The notes under the pieces: generated by a model | What the model was told of the DNA's origin: nothing | The model's input: only the letters and a program-made list of their open reading frames with translations | The model's database searches: none | In this document: piece by piece, positions 55,241 through 64,000 of the stretch | How positions within the stretch are numbered: position 1 is the stretch's first letter | Layout: each line of letters starts with the position of its first letter | Program-made: the position numbers and the translations under genes | Assembly (NCBI GenBank): GCA_034190875.2 | Contig: CM067350.1 | Span: forward strand, 26,695,050-26,759,049 | Direction of reading: 5' to 3' | DNA from: Urechis unicinctus | Taxonomy: Eukaryota > Annelida > Polychaeta > Xenopneusta > Urechidae | Length of the DNA stretch: 64,000 bases

Positions 55241-56250
55241 CTTAAAGAGGCTGTTCAGCCTCATATAAGGCAATCAGGGATCATATGGTAAATACATTAC
55301 TACGCTCGATTACGAAATAATGCTGTCGTTTATTTGGTGCGTCAAATTTTACTTCATCCAAAATTATGCTGGTAATTTTTAAACATATTTTTTTCACTGG
55401 AAATCCAAAAGATGTACAGTAAAAGGCTATTTCATTTAGCTGTGTCAGTCCATCGATAACGATACCTCCCTAAAACCACCAGCCGCTCGTTTGTCGGCTG
55501 TAAATCACTACGCGCGCCTTATAACTACCTCGCTACGGATGTGTATATTTCCGCTCAAGTTTCAAAATGTAGTTTTCTTCAAATCAAGGTTGTTGGCAAC
55601 ACCAACACGATAAATAGTAACTTTTGTCCCACCATATGGTACCTTTTATCATACAATGGAATTAAGCACACTGTATTCGTCATCACCTAACACCGAAAAA
55701 TTTCCCGCCGACGCTCGCTGGAGATTGAAACTGAAACCTCACTGTCGTCCGTCCGCAACCACAACTCAGCTGCGATGTTTATGAAGTTTTCATTGAAGGG
55801 AGGTCCGGTCACCGTTAGCCCTGCCGATCAAAATGGATCCAAAACGTTTGCCACATTAATAAATCCGGGGTTCGAAACGTCGAGCGTTCCATATTATACT
55901 AGGGAGGTACTTAGTGAACAATTGCCCATTCAGTCTGCGGAGGCTGCAGATTTCGAGAGACTTGAGACCCCAAGCGGTTCCACTTCCACAACCCATTTAC
56001 CCGTTGCGGTGATATTGGAGGGACTGGCCAGTGGAGGTAAAGTGCTACAAGAGATACCCCCTCGCAAGCGTAATTTCTCACAGCAACAACAAACTGCAGA
56101 CGGCGGTAGTTAGGATCTACTTTCAAAGACCGCAGCGCCGCGTAGCGAGTGAAAGTGTGAAAATGTGACATTTTTGGTTTCCAAGGTGCTGTTACCAAGC
56201 AGCTTGCTAGGCAACCACTTTCCTTTTACGGGGCTGAACAGTCTCTTTAA
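55241..56250. mobile_element. TIR element copy 2, about 1 kb, non-autonomous
   Basis: Starts cttaaagaggctgttcagcc and ends ggctgaacagtctctttaa, inverted repeats of about 19 bp with one mismatch. Positions 55775-56240 match, inverted, the shorter copy at 46499-46880 in DPYD intron 1. A 112-codon open frame (55775-56113) has no domain and is disrupted in the other copy, so I do not call a protein. No transposase is visible; the class is unknown. Confidence 0.82.
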
Positions 56251-56941
56251 TGCAAGTTAGAGACAGGTATTTATAGGAGCGAATACCTACAATGTAATTT
56301 CTCATTATATTCAAACGTTATTGAATACACAGGTACTTTCACTGACATAGAGAATAGTACGACCGCTGGTGTGCATTGGGGTTGTTATGAAACCACCAAT
56401 GATTGCTCTGCCCATCAACCGTTAGCGCTTACATCATTCCAAGCATAAGGGTCGGTCCTTATCCATCATGCTTTTCTTGTCCGCAATTACAACAAGCGTT
56501 GGTAATCAGAGCTTATCAGCGAAGTAGCATAAAAGTGAAAATGAGCAGTGAACTTTATGATTTCTTAGGCTCACAAAGCGTAATGTAATAAAATGACCTA
56601 AGTCGCTGTACATCAAACGACCACATTTGTTTTTAAATGACCAAACCAGATCCAGCCGATTAACCGTGGCGAGACTACGAGAATCGTGAGTGAAGTCTTG
56701 TAACAATGAGTAGAGAATATCGGAGGCATTAACCGGAGAGACTCATTTATTCATCCTCTGAATCGTCCTCCATGCATGGATATTCGAGTATTGATGCCTT
56801 TAGCAAACGGCTTTCTTGGATGGAAAGAAGCATTTTTCGCTATGAAACCTTTTGCCTAGTTGCTTTATGATGCAGCTTTTTCAACGCTATGATTCTCTAA
56901 ATGATAGAAAAATACAGGGTTGGTGTCTGTCTGTCTGTACG

Positions 56942-56955
56942 GATGTATATATGTA

Positions 56956-56991
<36 letters not shown>

Positions 56992-57107
56992 TGTATGTAT
57001 GTATGTATGTATGTATGTATGTATGTATGTATGTATGTATGTATGTATGTACGTATGTACGTATGTACGTACGTATGTACGTATGTACGTATGTACGTAT
57101 GTATGTA

Positions 57108-57170
<63 letters not shown>

Positions 57171-57331
57171 ATGTATGTATGTATGTATGTATGTATGTAT
57201 GTATGTATGTATGTATGTATGTACGTACGTACGTATGTACGTATGTATGTATGTATGTATGTATGTATGTATGTATGTATGTATGTATGTGTATGTATGT
57301 ATGTATGTATGCATGCATGCATGCATGCATA

Positions 57332-57393
<62 letters not shown>

Positions 57394-57450
57394 ATATACA
57401 TACATACATGTATGTATGTATGTATATTTATATATATATATATATATATA

Positions 57451-57509
<59 letters not shown>

Positions 57510-57545
57510 ATATATATATGAATTTCTGTCTGTATGTATGTTCAA
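56942..57545. repeat. composite (ATGT)n/(GT)n/(ATGC)n/(AT)n microsatellite
   Basis: About 600 bp: (tatg)n with tacg variants to 57111, (gt)n to 57153, (tatg)n to 57310, a short (atgc)n, then (at)n to about 57500. Long Tyr-Val-Cys-Met and Thr-Tyr-Ile-His frames on both strands are repeat artefacts. The tail (56840-56941, 57546-57600) is ordinary sequence. Confidence 0.97.
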
Positions 57546-57600
57546 ATGCGTGCTTGTACGTATGCATATATTAATCTAGGTGTGCATGTACATCATCCCT

Positions 57601-59466
57601 TCTCTCATTATCAGTGAAGAAAGCCTCGGTTACTCAACGAAGACACCAAACTCAATACACTGACTGTGCAATTAATCTAGCTTCTCGGTAATGATAAAGG
57701 TGAGCTATTCTGATGCTTAGCTGTCATGCAAATTGGTCTTCTACTACATCATTGGACACAATGACCAGGCGTTGTTGGATACGCCTGCGACAATAACCCG
57801 CACATTTGACGGTCTGCATGCGATTTGCTCATAAGGTTTGCTATTTAAGGTTCAATTATATATAATTTTTCAGCAAGATCCTAATATAGTTTAACATTGA
57901 TCAAATGGGTGCCTTCTGTATGATTGTTAGTGATTCGTGTGCTGTTTTGCACGGCTCCGCCTCGTCGGCATTGTAAAAATAACAATAAGGCAAGCTTATT
58001 GCCAAGGTCACAACTAGTCAGCAACTTGGCACAGTCGATGTAAACATTGGCTTGAGCAATCAGAACTTAAAAGCTACTATTTTTGCTGAATACTCCTTGC
58101 ACATGGCTATGATCTCGAGCTTTTCTGCTGCAATGGTCTGTTGCTTTGAGACAGATATGTTATTGTCATCAGACGGTGCCCGAAAAACGCAGGCACAATA
58201 TGGTTATAAGAGTTTTATTATACAGCAGCATTATTGAAGTAAGCTGCAGAGGTTTTCATGTACACGTGAGACTGCTGCGCGCATCTAGGATTATTCTATG
58301 TTTTCATATCGTATAAGAAATTCAAGTCTTCGTACAGGACAATACGTCATGGCTGATCAGTTTCAAAATGGCCAATTACAGTGAATGGATAAGGTGAACA
58401 TGTCCACGACATTTCCCTGGTCCGCAACAGTAAGAAGGCCGTTGGTGTTTATTTCCACATGCCTGGATGCTGCTAATATGTACACGCTATCATAATATTG
58501 GAATTGGAACCCACGCGAACAGGCAAATGGAATTTTTTTTATCCATTCCGAATGGCCATCTCAACTACCTCGAAGAATTCGTTTAATTAAATCACAGTCT
58601 TAATTCAACAGCGTATCGACATGATATTAATAAATATGGTTCCAGGATTACTCACCCTGGCTCGACTAACCTAAATATTGCCTACATGAGACGGCGTAAC
58701 AACACAGAATCGATCGCTTTTTCGTCTTCTAATACCCAACAACGATCATAAATCGCACTTGTCACGGAACACAACCCACGGTAAGCGTGTCGTGCATCAT
58801 AATGCACTCTCCCCAATGCTGCCTTGCCAGTGCATTAAGGTTGCCAGATGAATTAATGCATCGTAAAGAAACGCATTACCTTCGGGTACCACGCAATGCA
58901 ACCCGTGGTACACCGGTCCCTCAGCGATCGACAAGATCATTGAAAACGTTTGAGTAACGAATCTTTATGATGTGCAGATGGCAATGAGCTCACATTGTCA
59001 CTGTGGCTATTTCATCAACGCAAGAGCGTGACCTTGTACCAAACGGTCCCTATGGTACCATCATCCCATCATTTGCAGCCAGGATACAATCATCTACGCT
59101 GATGAGGTCGATGTACTTGGTTGTGGAGGTAGGTCGATGGTGCAGCGGAGGTGGTGTTAAAGTATGTAGGCCCTAATCTGAAGCACCAGGGGTTTCACAG
59201 CTGTGATAAAGATTGGGATTCACCTAACGTTGTTTTCCATAATAGTTATATTAAGTTGATCTGCATAATGGAAATGCTAATAGCGGGTGAGGAAAATATA
59301 CCAGTTTGGTGCTGAGGATGAATAAATGACTTGGTCAGGAGGAACGTGTTGTGTAATCACGTCTGTGTACTGCCTGGGCACTCATAACCCAGACTGTCGA
59401 GGCCAATACCAGACCGACATCTTCACTGGCAGTCAGGGCAGACGAAGTCGTCGTCTGGCGGAGTTG
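57601..59466. other. no gene recognised
   Basis: AT-rich intergenic DNA. A 61-codon open frame at 58052-58237 shows no domain. Words such as gaattaatgcatcgtaa and cgcaatgcaacccgtgg near 58850-58910 resemble ggatgcattaatgcaactc near 32005, hinting at another dispersed repeat. Nothing else is supported. Confidence 0.45.
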
Positions 59467-60027
59467 GGTTAACTGCAGCTACGTGCCGTGGTCGCCGCCG
59501 CTCTTTCTCTCCCAGGTGACAGAGCCGATGTTACAAGACTTAAGCGTCGCATTAAGGACATCTTTGTACCTCTTGTACTGGCCGCCCCGGGGGCGGCGGC
59601 CATCTTCCAGCTCGCCGTAGAATAGAAGCTTGGGTATTCTGTTGCCCACCATAAGCACCACATGGCCTGACCAGCGGAGCTGAGTCTTCACGAGGAGGGC
59701 CTCAATCCCAGTGACGCCACACTTCTCCTGTACTTCTGTGTCCGGTACCCGGTCCTTCCCCGAGATGCCGCAGGTGTAACTGGTCGAAGGTGTAACTGGT
59801 CCAACCTCCTCACGTGCTGCCGGTACCATGTCCACGACTGCAGCATGATTGACGCCAACCTTCGTGCGGAACCTGACGCCACGATCCGACCACAGTTGGC
59901 ACTTGCTGTACCGATGCGTGTTGTTATTTCGTCGTCAATCCTGGCGTTCTGCGAGATCAGGCCTCCCAGGTAGCAGAACTTGTCCACACACCTTGAGTTG
60001 CTAGCCTCCAATCGTCATAACAGGGTT

Positions 60028-60062
<35 letters not shown>

Positions 60063-60916
60063 CCAGGTCAAGGCTGGTATAGCACCTCCGTCTTCTTTTT
60101 ACTGATGGTCAACCCATAGCGGGCAGCGGCCCCAGAGAAGTTGTCGACAGCGCTTTGCAGGTCATGCTCGGTGTGGGCCATAAGTGCGCAGTCGTCAGCA
60201 TAGAAAAGCTCGAGCAGAAGCAGGAGCGACACCTTTTTCCGCGCCTTCAACCGCTGGAGGTTGAAAATACCGCCGTCCCTTCTGAACCGGATCATGACGC
60301 CCATGTTGCCGTTCTTAAAGGCGTCTTGGAGCACTGCAGTGAAGACGATGATAAACAGGCACGGAGTCATAACACAACCCTGTTTGGTACCATTCGACAC
60401 TGGGGAGGATTGTGAGGTGTTTCCTAGGTCGTGAACGCGTGCCATCATGCCGCCGTGGAAGGATCGGATAATAATGATGATCTTTGCTGGGCAGGCAGAC
60501 TTCGACAGAAGCCTTCACAGGCCTTCCAGGCCCGGACGCCGCACTGACTTTCCGGTACGAGGTGGTCCATGTGCTTGGCTTGGCGGTTGATGATGACCCG
60601 TGCGAGGATCTTCACTGCGATACACAATAGGGATATGCCGCGGTGATTGACACATACCCGGCGATTCTTCTTGTCCTTGTAAAGGTGGATGATGGAGGCA
60701 TCCTTGAAGTCTTGGGCCAGCTGCTTTACAAGGTGGTTACGTTCCTTTTCAATTGCGACGTCTTCTCGTTCGCGTAATCAGTATGGCCGAGGTGGAGACG
60801 ACAAGCAGTGGTTCCACCAGTGTTTGTGTTTGCGACCAGCGTGGCCAACCACATCCAAAGCGGCCTTGTACATTTTCTTTCGGAGGTGTTCCCAGTGGTT
60901 CGTCGCGGACCCATGA
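59467..60916 (-). pseudogene. decayed non-LTR retrotransposon (LINE) reverse transcriptase
   Basis: Minus-strand fragments in order: CIAVKILARVIINRQAKHMD and LVPESQCGVR (RT fingers), then SNGTKQGCVMTPCLF and LELFYADDCALMAHTEHDLQ with the catalytic YADD box (near 60185-60200), then TISKKKTEVLYQP, CVDKFCYLGGLIS and finally the typical C-terminal block LRWSGHVVLM, LFYGELEDGR and KRYKDVLNATLKSCNI. Reverse transcriptases of this type copy LINE RNA at a nicked target. Frameshifts separate the pieces and a 31-bp G run (60030-60060 on plus) interrupts the frame, so it is inactive. The clade is not assigned. The endonuclease domain is not seen. Confidence 0.87.
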
Positions 60917-61058
60917 TCAGTGGTGCCGAGGTCGAGAAGTGTTATCATCATAGTCTTGCCCTCACTTCCGTGGAAGAGAGTTTGGCGACGTTGAGCTTTT
61001 TCACTCGCTGGATGCGTTGGCGCAGGGGTTTTGCCTCAAAGGAGAAGGAGATTTTGCT

Positions 61059-61138
61059 GCGGATCAGCGCGTGGGCCGAGAGACATGTCGTGCTCCTGTC
61101 GGATCAGCGCGTGGGCCGAGAGACCTGTCGTGCTCCTG
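61059..61138. repeat. tandem duplication of 40 bp
   Basis: Two adjacent copies of cggatcagcgcgtgggccga plus gagac(a/c)tgtcgtgctcctg, differing at one or two bases. It lies just upstream of the LINE relic on its strand. Confidence 0.85.
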
Positions 61139-62417
61139 GCCGCATTGGTGATGTAGATTATGTCCAAGAATCAAATTATGCTTTGGTGCCGTTCAACCCA
61201 CGCCTTAATGGCAATAAAATACCAATCGACATCTTGGGGGAACTTTAATGTGGTTCTATCACGTGCATTGTACAACAGTAGTCAACATGAATGATATAAA
61301 GCATGGTATCGGGAATTAGCAATAGCATCAACGACCAGTGACGCCAGAACGTTCCGTGGAAAACAATACAATAACCCCTGGCGCCACTGGCTTTTCTTCT
61401 TCATCTGGAAAAGTAGACAGCTGACAGACTACACGATATTTGTCATTTACATAAGCATGACTTATATGTATAACACAAAAAGGTCCAGACAAGTTGTCTA
61501 CCATCAACACAATATACATAAGTTGTACTTTGAGTCACGTATGGAGCATATGGGGGAATCTTTGTCGGTTCTTTATGAAGGTTTGTCAAGTATCTTTTGA
61601 GGTAGAGAGATTTGTGGGTTTGGAGCCGGATGGAAAGGAAAGAACACCATACTAGTCCAACGATAAACATGACCAACGCTGGTGCCATGAATATCGTAAT
61701 TGCTGTACATTATAACAATGCCTAACAACAGCTTGCCATCTGGTGGAAGCCTCGTTGATTCCAGCATGATTGCTATTGAACGCATGCGCAATTCACTCGT
61801 ATAAGATGAACTGTTATGCATCTTGAAGTTATAGCAGAGTAGTGCAGAGTGTATTCCATCGATGTCGACCATGACCAAAAGGCTAAATGCTATCGCCTTG
61901 GACATGCAACCCCGTGCCAAGACAATGTTTCAAATCAATTTCAGAAGAATCCTCATTCACCAACTTGTTGCCGGACCTCAATGCCCCAAAAGTGTCCAAT
62001 AGGATCGATATCTCATTGAGATGACGATCAGTTCAATATTCAGTGTATCCAAATTATATTGTTCTTCACGTTTTATAAGTAATGGGATTTGCCAATATGT
62101 TAGCGCCTCACGCAAGATCTCCTGTGTTGGTATATGACTTGCATGGAAGGTAGCAAATATCCGATTCTTTATATCCAGACTTCAATACATCTCAATACAT
62201 CCATGATGACATTCCTCCGAAAGTTTATTTAATGACATTGTAAACGTTAGTGCCTGCGACTCTAACAGGAAGTTTTACCGATGTTGCTTGCTCTTCCTTC
62301 AAAGAATACGGATCTAGACTTAAATGAAACATCACAATAGATTATATTCCAATACATGACAAAATGTCGATATGCTAATCAAAGGAATTCTAATGATTAA
62401 CAACGTATGTAGCGACA
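61139..62417. other. no exon recognised
   Basis: Downstream of the unidentified minus-strand gene, so it may include its 3' UTR. Minus-strand open frames at 61443-61688 and 61573-61920 contain hydrophobic stretches (MAPALVMFIVGLVWCSFL) but overlap each other in different frames and have no motif I know. Confidence 0.4.
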
Positions 62418-62823
62418 TTAATCTGCGGTTTCTTCAACAGCAAACAACACATCATACTTAATTTCCTGCAACGCTTCAGTGCATTTCGTTGGCTCTGCAT
62501 CATCAACAGAACGGAAACCATTACTTGGTCCGGTGGTTGACTCAGCAAAATAACTGAACCACAAATCAAATCAAATGAATTAAGTCATTCACTTCTGACT
62601 CTCTCTACCAATTCTATGCCCATTCAATGATCCCTGTCATTAGACTATATGAGGCTATATGAGTGCATCTACGCGGATTGCCAAGCCTCAGTGGTGATGA
62701 GGGAAAATACTTACAAATAAACGTTGAATTTGATAAATCGCGGCGCGAAGCATACAACAATAAACTTAGCAATGTAACTTAAACACGTATCATTGTTCGA
62801 AGGTGAGGGATAAACCGGTGTCG
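62418..62823 (-). CDS. probable last two exons of an unidentified minus-strand gene
   Basis: The last exon, 62418-62553, follows an acceptor (gtggttcag) and reads YFAESTTGPSNGFRSVDDAE ... EIKYDVLFAVEETAD then TAA. The previous exon ends at 62715 with a GTAAGT donor and reads YIAKFIVVCFAPRFIKFNVY; its phase (2) joins the last exon exactly. Its 5' edge is uncertain: a weak acceptor (gtttaag) is near 62775 and the frame stays open to about 62870. The hydrophobic stretch then acidic tail suggests the cytoplasmic end of a membrane protein. I do not recognise the family. Confidence 0.5.
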
Positions 62824-63925
62824 GTGCACTTGATCTAATCTTAGTTAAGATATGCCAGTTTCATATTGTGGTATTCGTTTTGGAATTATTTTAGCTGTTG
62901 TCCCCTCACAAGCTGATAAGATGTAAATAAAATTTTCACAAATAATGCATGCTGAATATCTTATGTATTCATTGCTGTTGCGTAGTGGAATTACCTTATA
63001 TCGATAGGTATTTGTACCTCAATCCACTGGCTGCAGGCTCTATCAAATTGTTTACCACACTTTATCACGCAATGTTAGATTTTGTACTTGGCCGAAATGT
63101 TACTGTCCTTACGACATTTCTTCTTGGTTTATGAGTGTTCGGCTAATGGAGTGATATGTTAATGCACAAATTGATCATATAGAGCCTCATTGTTCCTTAA
63201 ACGAATTCATCAATATTTCAATTAATGCCTCTGTTAATAAAATCTTTCAAAATGTGTCAACTCTTTGTTTATATCATGATTCTACCTGTTAGCTACATCA
63301 TGTACTCCCCCTGAAAAGCTCCAGGAACAGTAGTTCCTTAATGTGCAATACATATATCACGTGGGAACTGTAAACAATAATTACTTGTCTCTACGTACTT
63401 CTTTGCACTGGCTGCAACACCCGGACAATACACCTGTTCATCTTGCAATTTATGGCAAGCGAGAGTCTACATAGTAGCCGACAGCGTTACCTGTATTCAT
63501 AAGTTTCGTTTTCAATAAGAGATAGAAGCCAAATGAGTACAAAGACTATCCGATGATCAATCACATCTGTCATAGATACAACTTACGACAATCAATTGAT
63601 GAACGTGATTGCACCAGATAATGATATTGTTCTTTTAGTCAATGGTACTGCCTGCATACTGATGGGTCAAATAGCAAAACCTTAACACAATGATTCAAAT
63701 AACTAATAGTTGCCAGTGTATGTTAATCTACTGGAGTGTTTTTGTACTATTTGTTGGACGTGCATATGCATTAAACAGAAGTCATAAAAATGCTTACTTA
63801 GACAAAGGAAGACATCTAAGTGAGCATAAACATATCTCCTTATTGTAATATTCAGTTCAATGAACATTCAGTGGTCCTCCGTAACGACGTGTACCAGCTT
63901 CCACACATCACACACGACTCCTTAC

Positions 63926-63969
63926 CACCGACTGGATCGTCCTTATCAGCCCATGCGAAGATGCTGCCC
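63926..63969 (-). CDS. candidate 44-nt internal exon
   Basis: Flanked by a good acceptor (gttttcag) and donor (GTAAGG) on the minus strand; the open reading is GSIFAWADKDDPVG. It may belong to the same gene as the exons at 62418-62823, but its outgoing phase (1) does not match theirs (2), so at least one exon between is missing. The family is unknown. The gene would continue past the right edge. Confidence 0.35.
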
Positions 63970-64000
63970 CTGAAAACACATATTACCATCTACAAAATGT

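Noticed and set aside
55775..56113. 112-codon ORF inside the TIR element as a transposase
   Set aside because: No DDE or DNA-binding motif, and the related copy at 46499-46880 does not keep the frame.
56852..57579. Several 150-240 codon frames rich in Tyr-Val-Cys-Met or Thr-His-Tyr-Ile
   Set aside because: They lie in the composite tetranucleotide/dinucleotide microsatellite and are open on both strands.

Overview
This is animal nuclear DNA: AT-rich, with many short phase-matched exons in 0.1-3 kb introns, microsatellites and decayed transposons. No coding gene is bacterial or viral. Metazoan-only genes (peroxidasin, CENP-W) and a DUF7042/7043/7044-type secreted protein, which I recall mainly from protostomes, point to an invertebrate. 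A lophotrochozoan such as a mollusc is my best guess, but the sequence does not prove it.

Layout, left to right. (1) 1-7154, minus: the 5' part of peroxidasin (signal peptide, LRRNT, five LRR exons, LRRCT, start of Ig1), running off the left edge. (2) 7.2-13.1 kb: hairpin-rich repeats and a decayed pogo/Tigger transposase. (3) 13130-18937, minus: a complete 14-exon gene for a secreted, probably GPI-anchored cysteine-rich protein of uncharacterised DUF type. (4) 19239-21373, plus: a three-exon gene for the small histone-fold kinetochore protein CENP-W, divergent from gene 3 across about 300 bp. (5) 21940-24047 and 24955-28247, minus: two tandem regucalcin/SMP-30 genes, with a possible 45-residue membrane micropeptide just upstream of the first. 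(6) 29673-33926, plus: WDR83 (MORG1), seven exons. (7) 34859-47424, minus: dihydropyrimidine dehydrogenase (DPYD), 23 exons, complete. (8) 47.4-62.4 kb: repeat-rich DNA with a tyrosine-recombinase relic, a 33-bp minisatellite of about 1.75 kb, a 22-bp minisatellite, a TIR element also present inverted in DPYD intron 1, long composite microsatellites and a LINE reverse-transcriptase relic. (9) 62418-63969, minus: probable 3' exons of a gene I cannot identify.

The genes are neighbours, not one pathway: matrix cross-linking (peroxidasin), kinetochore (CENP-W), lactonase/calcium-binding (regucalcin), MAPK scaffold and splicing-associated WD40 protein (WDR83), and pyrimidine catabolism (DPYD). Exon boundaries were set by hand from GT-AG (once GC-AG) sites, reading-phase continuity and remembered family sequences.

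The most useful quality observation is that three conserved coding exons (regucalcin B exon 4; DPYD exons 19 and 20) each lack exactly one base, and each gap is explained by a homopolymer one base too short. That points to uncorrected long-read consensus errors rather than three pseudogenes. I found no convincing undescribed multi-gene system. The best novelty candidates are the DUF-family GPI protein, the micropeptide upstream of regucalcin A, and several unnamed repeat families.
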